A stretch of DNA of 64,000 bases from Gyrodactylus bullatarudis. Taxonomy: Eukaryota > Platyhelminthes > Monogenea > Gyrodactylidea > Gyrodactylidae. A program made the position numbers and the translations under genes. Of the stretch, positions 45,389 through 57,645 are shown in pieces (position 1 is the first letter of the stretch; every line of letters begins with the position of its first letter). The stretch covers positions 794,812 to 858,811 of the forward strand of contig SSNU01000127.1 of the NCBI GenBank assembly GCA_012064415.1, read 5' to 3'. The notes under the pieces are model-generated. The model saw only the letters and a program-made list of their open reading frames with translations, was not told the origin of the DNA and did not search any database.

Positions 45389-47284
45389 ATAGCATAGGTG
45401 TATTTTACTAAAAACTGTATGAACATTTTTTTGATCGCATGTTAATACTCAGGACGATCGCCTGACATATGTATGCTTATTATTTAAAATATCAATTTGA
45501 CAAATCCTAATAAATTTACTTTGATTTAAAATACCAATTTAGATTATGATTTATTTTATTTATGATTTATGAGAATATTTTATGTGTATTTTTAAAATAT
45601 ACATATTCCACTTAAAAATGAATATTAATCCGAAAGATTCTCTCAATGGTTTTGGAAGTAACAAAATCTAGTAGAGAAATTTTGCATTAATAAATTTTAT
45701 TTTTTCGAGATTCCTATTGTCATTGATCAAAGAAAAAACTTGATATTTAACTATAAACTAGGAAGTACTATATTCTAATTATAATATCTTCTTTCTAACT
45801 CAAGGAGTTTGATTAGAAACGAGTGTTTTGGGAATATAGGAAGCTTGTAAAATACCATGGAGGAAATTTCCACTTTAAAATTTTTTAAATAAAACTATAT
45901 TTGGAAACTTCAAGCCCTAAATAAAATATAATTCATAAATTAAGCTTCGAAGGTAATCCCTTTTTAAATAATTTTTTTTTATTTTGTGATCTTCCCTTGA
46001 ATATTTACTTTATGAAATTAATCATTTAACTTTGGTAAAGAAATAACTGGCGCAAACAAAATTGAAGTTAAATTAAAAATAATGTCATTAACGCTTGAAA
46101 TCTCAAAATTTGATCTCCCAATCTGATTGAAATTATTGATATCAGAAATTTTACGAGCCATTCACTCACCCAGAATAAGCAATTCTGTCTGAAAAAATTT
46201 GCGAAAAATCTAAAAGTTTGTATATCATATTATTTTGATCAGGGGAGATTTAAAAGTTATTTAATCTTTAATAATCATTTTAACAAAATACTGCTCTAAT
46301 TTTTTTGTTAGACATAAATCTTATATTGAAAATAAATAAAAAATATAGATACAACTTATAAGGAGAATCTGAATGCATAATAGTAGATAAATACAAATAC
46401 AAAATAATGTTTATCTGATTCAATGAAAATGTTAAATCAAAAACTCTGGATGTAGTAAAACATTGCAATATAGTAATATGAAGACTAGGGTCTGCAAGAA
46501 ATTCGAAATCATCTAGTTAACGAAGATAGGAATAAAGCAAAGACTTAGAGTAATCAATTTTTAGCCTGATGTGAGACATAATCAATTTAAGATTGGTCAA
46601 GTCATCACAATCAGATAATTCATATTTTGAAAAAATTAAATTATAAAAAGATAATAAGTAATTCGGGTCATATTTAGAATTTCTCAGATAATAATTATTA
46701 TTAGAGAGAGAATAAGACTCCGAGAATTTTTTGACTTGGTTTTTTTATAATAGGAATCGATATCTTAATAAGACTTCCTTTTCTCGCACTGATGATGTCT
46801 TTATTTGGGAAAACCCTCGACATCTTATTCTACTATATTTTGAAAGTAAAATTCGATAATTTATTCTTTTATTACTCAAATGCTTACAAAGGATATACTT
46901 ACAGTGTAAGTCTTACACTTTATTCAGAAATGCATTTAGTTTTCAATACAAGCTAAGAAAGATAAAATCTCATTGCTTTATTTTCAAATGAGTTTGACTG
47001 AATATTTGATCATCATAACTGATTGATTTTTTAACACAGTGAAAAATTTAACATCTCTTTTTTTTACTTACTTAACTCATTAAAAATTAGATTTTTTTGT
47101 TTAAACGAGCAAAGATAAAGACTAGCTTTGTCCAACGCTATATTCTGTAATAAATTAGATCAAAGGGACCCAGAAATAATTTGAACAAAAGCCTTTTCGT
47201 ACCTATTTATTCTTTTAATTCGGTTTTAAATGAACAAGTAATAAGGGTCTTATTTGATTAACTAAACTTAACAGTGAAGCTATT
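45389..47284. other. AT-rich intergenic DNA
   Basis: No gene, RNA or assigned repeat recognised. Confidence 0.4.
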
Positions 47285-47690
47285 CGATATGAAGTTGGGA
47301 ATCTATGATCAAGAATTCATTTTGCTTGCGTTTACCATTGGAAGAGAAAAATTCTGAAAAATATGAGCATTTTTCAAAATTTTTATTGATTTGAAATTAG
47401 AAAGGTTGTCTAAAGAACTTTTTCAGAATTAGAATTATGCTAAATCGGCTTCAATTTTTAACCTCATATAGAGATTGAATTCCGATAATTCAAAATGCTT
47501 CGAAAATGGTGGATCTCTGTCGTCTAATTCTCACCCTGAAAAAGTTCTTTAGACAACCTTTCAAATCGATAAAATCAAAATTAAAAAAAATCCTTATTCT
47601 ACTTAAAAACAAATTATTTCGAACAATTTTTATTCAAATGGTAGTCAACATGATCCGGATCCCTGAAAATATTTAACATATTCTGATTAA
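47285..47690. repeat. Family A element, rearranged
   Basis: Starts with gatatgaagttgggaatcta, carries internal inverted blocks (aaaggttgtctaaagaac near 47401 and its complement near 47550), and its right side merges with a PLE fragment at about 47690, so the right end has probably been replaced. Confidence 0.5.
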
Positions 47691-48230
47691 GAAGGACACG
47701 AAGCTTCAATTTCAAACTTTTCAATTCTATACAAAAATGCAGGGGATGACAGTACTGATGTTTGGGTGAAGGAGAAATTCTTCATAAATCTATATAAACC
47801 AAACTTATGTGTTCAAAAAAAATTATTCTTATAATCTTCAACTACTTTGGCCCATGTGAGCATTTTCACTTTTCTCTCCACTGTTCCTAATTATTGGAGA
47901 GTTTTGGTGTTTTTTCAGCTTACATTATATCCTTATATTCTTTGACTTTTACTATTTCTTTCATAATTTGTAAATTATTATTTTGAATGAATTCTTAATT
48001 TATATCATTTTTAAAGTATTGCCACTGATGATGCTTTATGAAATGTACATATGGCCCTAATATACATCTTATTTCTAAATCTCCTAATATGATTTTAAGT
48101 GGATTTTCGGACATATTTGAAAATTTACGTGAATATTTGAATCATAAAAATATTCTGATTCTTGATGGAAATATTGAGATTCATTGAAATTCTCAATTTT
48201 GATATGAGCCAAATTTAGCATCAAAATTGA
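47690..48230 (+). mobile_element. PLE 3' fragment, hammerhead-like tail and following ORF start
   Basis: Begins inside the GIY-YIG region (LYKNAGDDSTDVWVKEKFFI, KPNLCVQK), runs through the shared tail to a hammerhead-like motif at 48021-48055, then into an ATG frame starting ILSGFSDIFENL. The same tail-to-start order is seen on the minus strand at 43347-43790. Confidence 0.65.
48021..48055 (+). ncRNA. Hammerhead-like motif in PLE tail, helix II degenerate
   Basis: GCCA, CTGATGA, eight bases, GAAA, the ATGTACAT palindrome (sharing its first A with GAAA), A, then TGGC. GCCA and TGGC form a 4-bp helix I, and AUA is an acceptable cleavage triplet. Helix II cannot form in this copy. Compare CACTA/TAGTG in the copy at 2227-2263: different bases, same pairing. 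Confidence 0.4.
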
Positions 48231-48348
48231 CAATTTTGTCAAAAAAGAAAATATCAATAGCAATTTTATATTTTATGATAAAATTTGGCATAGTCTGATT
48301 TTGAGATTGGAATAATTTTCCATACAAGTTAAGCACTTGTAAAATATA

Positions 48349-50061
48349 TCAGGTTATAACCTGTTCAAATATCTGATTCTCGTTAGGATTGTTGGGAGGT
48401 ATCCTCTCTTGAGGATGCCATATTTCCTCAGTGTCCTTTCTTGTACTCTGATTCTGATCTGGATTGTAAAGAATTGATGAGCTCTGTTCAATTGCTGTCT
48501 TATTCGTGTTTGTCATAATAGATTCATGAGCCTTTGTTGCCTCTAAGCGGGATTTTTTCTTATGAACATATGAATTGTATATGAATTCTAAGATTTCAAT
48601 TGCCACAGCAAAAGAGAAGCCAATGTACAATGAGCATAGACCACCAATGCGTGAAAATAAGGCAGATATTGTCAACACTAGTTGTTCATTGCGAATTTCA
48701 GTATCATTCGATTCCCTTTTGATTACAAGAAACGTATAATTAGCTTTTTTATCATCGAAATAGGTTTCTGGTTTAGCTGCATTTCGAATGTAATCACTCA
48801 TCACATCTGTTGGATCTGTATCGAAACTATCTGCAATCTTTTTCACCCAGTTTATCTGCCAATCACTGTAGCGCCATTTGGTGGCTGAAGATTTTATTTT
48901 ATAATTGGTTTTTGCACATCGTTTAGGACAAATGTTAGACTCATAAAGTGACTTTCTGGTTTTAGCCATCAAACTTTGAATATTTTGAACACAAACATTT
49001 CTTTCAGCGTATTTATCCTTGCCTAGGAGGGTATCACCATTTATGAAACGGCCACAATAGGGATGTGTTCGATTCGGGGCATTAAATCTGATATATTCAC
49101 GATAATAACATTTACACTCTTTAATGACTCTCTGCTGAAGATGAGATTTGACGCATAGATCAAAATCATATAGATAATCATTTTCAAGATCTTTAAACGT
49201 ATTCAGACTGTTTGTACAGGGATTCAGAGGGGTAGATATATGCTTAACCTGTTCAGTTTTGTAAATAATTTCATTCATTCTATTTGGCTCAATATTAATA
49301 CCTTGCCGGGTTATATCTGGCTGACTACCAGGTTCATGAATGACAATTCGAAGTCCCGTTGCCTGATTGAATAAACTAAAAAGAAATGAATTTTCTTGAT
49401 TCGCCAATTGAGCATCATTCGGGCCAAGGGACAGGATTAAATTTAACTCTTCAAATTCAGTTGGACTCTGTACAATTTTCATGGTGTAACAATTGAAAAA
49501 GTGTGGATGAGAGAATTGTGAAATCTTTATTGAAACGTCATTGCAGCCGGCCCCAGAGAAGAACATGCCCTTTGTCCATTTTAGTAAGCATAGGAAAATA
49601 AACTGCTTCCTGGTATGACTCAAAGCGACTATTTCTTCCATGTCAAGATTCTGGTAATAATCAGAAACGTCATCTCGTATGAATCCGTAGTAGATCATGT
49701 CTGAAACATCACCACCTTTGATGCTATTTCTGACAATAGCATTATACTCAACAGGTGATAGAATCTTTTTGCTTTTCCATTTCTCAAAGGCATCCTGTGA
49801 GAATGGCTGATGATTGCAAAAAGATACATCTGGAAAAGGCTCGGGTGAATCCATTTGAATATAAGTTTGAAGATTGACTGCGTATTTTAGATATTCCTCT
49901 ATAATAAATCTAATGGTTATAATGAGACCCATTGTTGTCACGATTAGATAAAAAACCCAAATCCATCGTATGTATTTATTTTGAGCCTTGAGAATTTTAC
50001 TGCATCCTCTAATGGAGGAGGATTCTAGGAATAAATACAAGTATTCCTTTCCGGACTTCAT
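48349..50061 (-). CDS. Degenerin/epithelial sodium channel (DEG/ENaC) family subunit
   Basis: A single uninterrupted frame of 570 codons, typical in length for an arthropod pickpocket/DEG-ENaC subunit. A short cytoplasmic N-terminus precedes TM1 (about 34-52). Soon after comes FPDVSFCNHQPF (76-87), the family's FPAVTICNxNPF signature. The long ectodomain is Cys-rich and has CPKRC (378-382) and a later W. TM2 (about 469-494) contains GGLCSLYIGFSFAVAIEI with the selectivity-filter triplet GFS at 481-483, followed by a polar C-terminus. Three such subunits would form an amiloride-type cation channel in the plasma membrane. The pore-gating His-Gly motif before TM1 is Arg-Gly here (SSSIRGCSKI). 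The absence of introns contrasts with the other genes in this window and may reflect retroposition. Ligand and gating stimulus cannot be inferred. Confidence 0.92.
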   Translation of the reverse strand: MKSGKEYLYLFLESSSIRGCSKILKAQNKYIRWIWVFYLIVTTMGLIITIRFIIEEYLKYAVNLQTYIQMDSPEPFPDVSFCNHQPFSQDAFEKWKSKKILSPVEYNAIVRNSIKGGDVSDMIYYGFIRDDVSDYYQNLDMEEIVALSHTRKQFIFLCLLKWTKGMFFSGAGCNDVSIKISQFSHPHFFNCYTMKIVQSPTEFEELNLILSLGPNDAQLANQENSFLFSLFNQATGLRIVIHEPGSQPDITRQGINIEPNRMNEIIYKTEQVKHISTPLNPCTNSLNTFKDLENDYLYDFDLCVKSHLQQRVIKECKCYYREYIRFNAPNRTHPYCGRFINGDTLLGKDKYAERNVCVQNIQSLMAKTRKSLYESNICPKRCAKTNYKIKSSATKWRYSDWQINWVKKIADSFDTDPTDVMSDYIRNAAKPETYFDDKKANYTFLVIKRESNDTEIRNEQLVLTISALFSRIGGLCSLYIGFSFAVAIEILEFIYNSYVHKKKSRLEATKAHESIMTNTNKTAIEQSSSILYNPDQNQSTRKDTEEIWHPQERIPPNNPNENQIFEQVIT

Positions 50062-52035
50062 AATATCTGTTATCTGAAATTGGAAAAAATTTCAAATTAA
50101 AAATTTCAGTCAAGTAAATCGAATAGCATCAAAACTCAAGACTTCTTAGCCCTCTAAACTGGGTTGATGAAGTTGACAATCTATGAGTTTTTGAAAACCA
50201 GAAAAATATATCATGTTACTCTCGATAGTTTCAAGACTATCAGGTAATCTTAAGACAAACGGAATGTTTTATTAAATTTGTTACTCAGTCTTTTCGTGGA
50301 AACGGGGAGTTTCTCTCTATCTTTATGGTCAAAATTTCAGTATCTAATTACTTCCAAAAACTTCGAAATCGATAAAAAATTGGGGCATAAATTTTAAGTT
50401 TTTTGTAGTAAATTCTCATTTTCATATCAAGTAACTTTATTCTGAGCTGGTAATTTTTCATTGATTTGAAAGTACAGAGGTGTTAAAAACCGATCATAAT
50501 TATTCAGCAAGCTTCAATGTTTTGTTAATTAAGTCTCTTTTGTGTGAGTTAGCTCATTAGATTTAATTAATTAATTGAAGCAATGACATAAATTATCGAT
50601 CATATTAATAAATTACTGTACTGTCAATAACATAGGAATAAATTAGAAATAAACATCTTCATAAAGAGTAGTTTCTTCGTATCATCTAGTCAAAGGTTGT
50701 CAAAAATCTAAAAATGTTATAAATCAAAAAAATCTGGTTATTCCTGCAAAAGGAAGAGTAACAAAGGGAAAATGATCAAGTCTTAGTTTTAAATCATCTT
50801 TTTTATGGATAAATAAAAATTCTAAATTATTAATTTACGAGATTTTAAGGACTAGGGAACTCGAAATTGATCTATTAAACTCTATTTCGAGCAGTAATTA
50901 CTCTGTTCCAGATATAATTATAGTAGATTTTATTGGAATAATACATTTTTGGTCAAATACCTTCTTTAGTGAGGGAGACGCTTGTAATCTGAACCCTCTT
51001 CAATTTTATCTAATTGTCACAACTCAGATTAGAAACATTTATTTTCCACAAATTGACCGGAATTTTTTTAGGAATTAATATGACGTGAAAATCTGATCAT
51101 AGAATGCCCAATAGAGTACAGCGCAATTTTTAAAACTATTAACACTACAATTTTGCGATAGATTATAGTAAAAAACAGACAATAAACCGACACAGAGGAT
51201 TCTATTGATGTTAAAATCCATTCTCAGAGTTATCTGAGAACAAAGGTAGAAATTCTCAAAAAATTCAATAATAACTTGAACTGGTGAAATAAAAAAGATA
51301 GATGAGGTGAGTACACAATTCACTACGCGATACCTACCAATTTAAGTTGACTTATTCTAATATCTACTATATGCAAATACGGTAACTTTTCTTCAAGAAA
51401 TGGCGGACTATTTTCAATTACATTTCCCGTTAAATGCATCAAGAAGTTGAGAACTTCTCTAATGCCCAAAAAATAATACTTGGTCATTTCACGCAGTAAA
51501 ATTCATTGAAAAATGATGGCGCAAATTTAAAATATTGAAATTATAAATATCTAAAAAATTTAAAACATAAGATTCAAATAGATTTTTTTCTTTTTCTATC
51601 AAATGAAAGTATAGACTTGAAAATTAAAAAAAAAATTAATTTTTTCTTGATTTTTTTCATGAATTTACGTTTCAAATAAATAATCGGTCATTGATCTGAT
51701 GAGTATATTAAACATTGTAAGTTTATTTATGTAGCTGAAATTCTACAGATATTATAACGTAATCCATGGCAATTAGAGCTGGAATGATTTAATGAAGATT
51801 ATCGATTTTAATTCTTTTCTTAATCTGGGGAGAGTTAGTTGATAAAATTTCAATTTGATATAGCCATTTCTTACATTCCGACAATATCTCTAGTCTGGTA
51901 GATAATTTTATGGGTTAATTCCAAAAATCACCCCAAATTTTTTTAAATAATAAGAGATAATTTAATTTAATAATTTCTCTACCCTTTTTTTCAGCGCTTG
52001 ATGTGTTACGGCTTTTGCTTTTGGTCTTCCATATT
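50062..52035. other. Upstream flank of the channel gene
   Basis: AT-rich DNA with short family A and B scraps (for example at about 50150-50200 and 50390-50440). No clear promoter motif. The frame at 51075-51323 has no recognisable features and is not called. Confidence 0.4.
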
Positions 52036-52430
52036 TTAACCTTCAAGTTCCGACTCCATCAGATTTTCGACGTCACGGAGCATGATAATCTCCGAGTAAG
52101 CTGCTTTCAAGGAGATTATTTTGTATTCATATAGGGCATACTTTTTAAAAACAACTTTTAACTTTTTAGCCACGGCATACAGATGTTAATAGAGATATTC
52201 ATTAATTTTTGCAAACTACAAGGAAATTGGAATTTGGTGAAGTTAACAACTATTCTTATTTCACTATTTCGATGTTGAGAAACAAGAAATAAATCTTCTT
52301 TAGGGATATCAAAAATTTGTAAGAACCTAGATTCGCGTAAGGTTTTTTCCATCAAAGGTTCTATATAACGAGAAAGTTCACTTTCAATCTTTCTGAAACT
52401 TATATAGGTTGCATAAAGAATTTGAATCAT
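52036..52430 (-). pseudogene. Decayed coding remnant, family unknown
   Basis: After a good acceptor (gtttcag near 52392) the minus strand reads KIESELSRYIEPLMEKTL and then FDIPKEDLFLVSQHRNSE. After a frame change it ends with YALYEYKIISLKAAYSE and DVENLMESELEG before TAA at 52036. Charge pattern and composition look like real protein, but one frameshift and an internal stop near 52188 break it. It could also be two exons with a very short intron. I do not recognise the family. Confidence 0.3.
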
Positions 52431-53084
52431 TCAAGTTACACCATTCAATAAGAGGGGAGTTTTGAGATGAGAATAATTGATTCGAGGTAAAGTGTTGAAA
52501 TTTACATTTGGGTGATTTTTGGAAAAAATATTTCTTGGGGTGAGTTTTGGAATTAACCCTACTTTTATTAACATTGCTTAGTGCAAATCTTTGTGAAATG
52601 CATTAAATTCACGAGTTTTATTCTTACGAAGTTTTCGAGATATTTCAACAGTTTTGAGTTATTCTCAGACTCACTGTAAAATTAATTTTTAAGATATATA
52701 TATTCTATTTAGTGATCAATATTATTAACAAGAATGTAATGCAAAAATTTGTTACTTTCTTTTGGAAATATTGACCTTTAGTGAACTGCTTATCTCTTGA
52801 ATATTCGAAATCGATAATTTCTCTTACTCTGAAAGATTCTCAACAATTTCATCATCTTTTTTTAACATTCATCTCATGAATCGATTACCTGAGAACTTTA
52901 TTCATTCAGAACAAATAACTCAATATTTATTAAATATTAATTTTAACTGAAAGAGAACGATATTCAGGATATTAATTTTGGTATTATTCCACGAGTAGGA
53001 AATCATGTAGAAATAAAATTTATCGTAGTTGAATCCTCAAGAATAAGAATGAGCTAATAAGATGGGGGTATTCAAAAAAATTCC

Positions 53085-53340
53085 GAATAAAATACAAACA
53101 TGACCAAAATTAGGCCGTTTTTCGAATTTCGAAAATACACCAAATTTCCACTTTTTCCACTTTTGAACCTATTATTTACGAAATTTGAAAAACGGCCTAA
53201 TTTTGGTCAGATTGATTTTGTTTTCGGAATTTTTTCGAATATCCACATCTTATTAGGTCATTCCATATAGAATTCAAAAAAACTATTTTTTCTGTGAATC
53301 TTGAGAAAAATATAGAGTTTTTTTAAATAGTAAATTGTCA
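53085..53340. mobile_element. Family B inverted-repeat element
   Basis: Contains 'tgaccaaaattaggccgttt' followed, after about 60 bp, by its near-complement 'aaacggcctaattttggtca', then a terminal block tagtaaattgtcatcttcat. Related blocks occur at about 37950-38360, 53630-53760 and 61550-61975. Confidence 0.55.
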
Positions 53341-53399
53341 TCTTCATTAGGTTTATATTTCTAATCTGGATACAGCTCTAATACAACATGTTTTATTCA

Positions 53400-53467
53400 T
53401 AATTTTGAACCAAGTAGTTCTTCAAGGAGCTGTTTGGCATAGATTGACAATAACGTTGTTCGCTTGT
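53400..53467 (+). repeat. Solo left end of the palindromic element of 4152-4469
   Basis: Starts AATTTTGAACCAAGTAG and matches about 4168-4235 with few differences; the rest of the palindrome is absent. Confidence 0.7.
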
Positions 53468-53975
53468 TTATTCAGTTGGCATTTACGGGAAATGAAAACC
53501 CGTTATTATTAGTTACATCTTTTTACTTTTTTTCTCAATGCTCTTCATGAATAAAATACTGGGAAATATAGAGAAAACAATGACATGCAATGACACTTTA
53601 CAGAATTATTTCAAAAAAATTCAATCTAGCCAAAATTTAAGGCCGGTTTTATGAGTTTCTAAAATTTTTTATCGACTTCCAAGATTAAAAGCAATTCAAC
53701 TTCAGACATAGAAATCGAAAGTCGATAAAAATTTCGAGCTCAAACGTTATAATAGTGAATTTTTGAAAAAATAACAAGTTTCAATATTCCTTTATTAACT
53801 ATGGTTATTAACCATTGGTTAAATGTAATGATGAGGAGATAATTTTTTGTCTCTCCTGTTACTTATTGAAGAGTCCACAGTAGATGTTCAGCTATAAGTT
53901 AAAAAATGCACAAAATTAACGTATTCTGATTGGTTCAAAGTATTAAAAAATATCCAAAAAGGTTTTTAAGCCTAG

Positions 53976-54076
53976 GATGCTGTGATGAATGCCTTTGGTG
54001 TTTATCAGCATAATGAGCCCTATCAAAATCAAATCAGGGACAAAGTCAAAAGTTTTGTTCACCCTGGTCAAAATAG
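53976..54076 (+). other. Possible isolated coding exon
   Basis: An acceptor ending CCTAG and a donor AATAG/GTAGGT bracket 101 nt reading DAVMNAFGVYQHNEPYQNQ, IRDKVKSFVHP and GQNR, with a balanced, polar, non-repetitive composition unlike the surrounding AT-rich frames. No partner exon was found in phase. The reverse strand is also open, which weakens the case. Family not recognised. Confidence 0.25.
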
Positions 54077-55269
54077 GTAGGTTGCTTTTGTAGTTCATTT
54101 TCTTCTAAGAAGCATTTATCTTTTTAAGGATGCACATTCATTTTGAAAAAAAGAATAATCTTTCGCATTCTTTGATAAAAAAACATGTTAAGTTTTATAC
54201 CTTTTTTACTGTATTCGGCTCAGAGAAAACATTTTTTCCCTTGTTTTTATTTCTTTCAATATGATGAATAAATAACATTATAATTTCTCTCATCTGTTGT
54301 AAAAAATTTTTTTTCTGAAGCTATATGCATCTTGTTAAGATTGGAAATTTTCATATTTGCGCTCTCTCGCCTTGGTTGAAAATCGATTCAGAGAAATATG
54401 AACTGAAATTCAAAATTACACCGAGGATTGAAATGAGAATAAGAAGCTGTAAAAAAGTTAGTATTTGTGACTAATTAGATTTTTTGGAAATTAATCAATC
54501 AAATTTTATGTCATTCAGATGGGAAGCTTTTAGATATAAAGATAAGAATACTTGGTTTTTACAAGAAGCTCAATATTTTCACCAGCAATTAGAAAGCAAT
54601 GATACTCAATTTATGATTTCTACATTAAAAGTTCGAATTTGATTAAGAAAAATTTTGAAAAAATCAATTTTCAAGGAAAATAAAAAAAATTTTAGAAAAA
54701 GTTCTAAAAAATAAGAATTTGGTGAAAAAAGCTGAAAATAAACATCTTTAAACTTAAAACTAGTTAAAAATAATATTTTTAAAAATCAACATTCGTATAC
54801 CTCGCGCGTTTTCATCTAAAGCTTTTGTTAATAAACTTTTTTTTAATCTACATGATTATTTTCGCCTGGACAACTTGAACAAAAAAAGAATGACTGAAAA
54901 AAATTTCGTATCATCAAGTTATAAAAGGGAAAAATACAATGAAAAAACAAATACAGAATCAAATACAATTTATTCATTGTACTCTTTAGAGTAAAGCAAA
55001 AATTGAAAAAGCAAAAAAGCTTTAACCGGATGTATTATGTAAATGCAGAGGAAATTTTTTTTAAAAGCAATCGCTCATTTTCATCCAAATTTTTTAAAAT
55101 CAACCAAATTATTACTGCTCCCAATTACAGTTGTGGACTAAGTAAGACGAAAAAAAATCAGAGATAATCTGATTAGTGGTAATTGTGATTAATGCATTCT
55201 TTTTCAAATTGTATTATTATTTATTATTTTTGGACATTATCTAACTTTGGGAACAATGACTATTTCAAT
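54077..55269. other. AT-rich intergenic DNA
   Basis: No gene or assigned repeat recognised. Confidence 0.4.
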
Positions 55270-55706
55270 TCGAATAATCATTAGAGCCCTCAGTATCGTT
55301 TGGGAGCTAAAATTTGATTTTTTAATCATTCTCAGTACATGAAAATCAATGAAATTTTGATAAATCGAAATCCCTCAAAAATGGTGGATCTTTCGAAAGT
55401 TTATCAGTGATATTCGGCTTTCTTGTCAAATTCTGATCCTAAAAACATCTTTTGACCTCAGTCTCACTTTCAAAACAATAAAAATTTTGAGTTCCAAATT
55501 CAAAAAAATGGGATTTTGGTGCGAAATCGAAATTTGAAAAATGACCATATTTCTTATTAAAATAATCTTTTTATAGAATTTTTTTGTTCAAATCGTGAAA
55601 GTTGGCATCATGGGTAGGATCCCAAAAAATCTTCTACAAATTCGAATTTTTGATGAAAAAACCCAGTTTTTCGTAAAAATCATAGATTCCCTACTTCTTA
55701 TCAACC
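55270..55706. mobile_element. Family A element, one arm
   Basis: Ends in the family terminus (catagattccctacttcttat). Positions 55295-55633 appear identical base for base to 60961-61299, while the sequences on both sides differ. Confidence 0.75.
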
Positions 55707-56659
55707 AACTTTATTATTTCAATACCTTATCTTCAAAATAATCCATTTCAAGACCTTATAACTTTGAACCCTGATGACTTAGCAGAGAGAATTTAGAGTT
55801 TTAAATGGTTTTTAGAAAAGATGGAATAGCTTGTTAAATAAGCATTTTAAGACAATATTTCATAGATCCAATGAAAATCAAAGAGTTTTCACATAAATTC
55901 TCACCAATATCTTGTACTCTTTTCAGTATCTAAATTTCTCTATTATCCATTCTCTAAAAATATTTTCTAGTTCATTTGGTAAGGAAGAGCCAATTTGATT
56001 ACTCTTAGCAGGAATAATGAAGCGCAAATAGAAATTTCTTCCCAAACATTTTCTGATTACCAATCATAGGAAAAAAATAATTGTTTAAATACTTAGTTTA
56101 TTTATAGTGGTAACATATTATTTTATTATCGCTAGTTTGAACACGTTCAAGATTTGTGACTTCTCCATGGATAAGTTGATTTATTTAATTGTAAATTAAA
56201 TTATAAGAGATGCCATAACTCATCCTGGAAACATGAATATTAAATGTCGAAATACTTACTTACATGTAATCATTTTGTTGACATCTCGTAAAGTGAAAAC
56301 TAACAATATGAATTATGGAACTTTGGGCCAATAACTTGGTTAATCTTTTGATCTTCACAGAAAATTCTTAAAACAGAGTTATACATAAAACTTAATTTTT
56401 CATCAATAGAGAATGAATTGTATAAATTGGCTACAAAATAAACTCTCCACTATTCAGGGATCTTGGTTTCATCAAATTCTCTTCAAATAGGAGAAATGTG
56501 CATTTCAAAATCTATATTCATTAGAGAGAGGAAAATTTTTTTAAAGAGAATTTTTAACGTAAAAAAAGTTCCTATTAAACCATGTATTTTGCTTGGATAT
56601 CCCAAATCGCAATTAAAAATTCCGAATTTTGAATTAGCACCAATAATGAAAAATTCCGA

Positions 56660-57395
56660 TTAAATGAATAAAGTTGGGAATCTATGATTTTTACTGAAAT
56701 CTCGATATTTTCATTAAGAATTTGAATTTTTTAAAGATTCTCTGGAATCCTACTCATGCTGCCCACTTTTAGCATCTGAAAAAAAATTATTTTTATGAAA
56801 ATATGGTCAATTTTCAGATTCCTGTTTGGCGCCAAAAATCCCATTTTTTCGAACTTTGACTGAAAATTTTTGTTGATTCGAAAGTGGGAGAGGGATCAAA
56901 AATTGATTTTCAGGATCAAAATTAGATAATAAAGGTGAGTAGCACCGTCAAATTATCGACAGTTTCCCCATATTCGAGGGATTTTGAATTATCGAAATTT
57001 CATTGATTTTCAAGTAGTGAAAATGATCAAAAAATCGAAATTCCGTTCCCAAACGATAATTAGGCTACGCATGAGATCAGATTCAGTTGAATTGATTTTC
57101 TTGTCTAATCTTGTTTTTGAAAAACCTCTTTTGATCAACCTCCAACTTTCAAATCAATAAAAATTTTCAGTCAAAGTTCGAAAAAATGTGATTTTGGCGC
57201 GAAATCGAAAATTGACCATATTTTCATAAAAATAATTTTTTTTCAGATTTTTTTTTCAGATGCTAAAAGTGGGCAGCATGAGTAGGATTCCAGAGAATCT
57301 TTAAAAAATTCAAATTCTTGATGAAAATATCGAGATTTCAGTAAAAATCATAGATTCCCAACTTCATATCAATTAGCTTTATATGTTAAAGATGT
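56660..57395. mobile_element. Family A element, longest copy with about 270-bp inverted arms
   Basis: Begins aaagttgggaatctatgatt and ends catagattcccaacttcata. Blocks in the left half (for example gagaatttgaattttttaaag-type, ggcgccaaaaatccc and ttgattcgaaagtgggag) reappear as complements in the right half (about 57120-57390). A unique centre of about 180 bp carries ccgtcaaattatcgacagtt. No ORF, so mobilisation would depend on an enzyme supplied elsewhere. This copy best defines the family. Confidence 0.8.
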
Positions 57396-57645
57396 TTGGG
57401 AAAATTGGATTTTGGAGTATCAGAGAATTAAAAATTTCGAATTTAAATTTGATAAATGGCATTTCCTAAGTAAGGTCTAACAGATTCGCAGCCGAAACAT
57501 TGTTGGGAAAAAAATTATTTGACTCAATGATAATAAAAATACCAAAACGAAGTAAAATCTGGTAAAACCGTTATAACTCGATAAACGTTTTTTTGTGTTT
57601 GATACTCGCAAATGTAACCACAGATCCTTATTCTGATTTGTAGAC

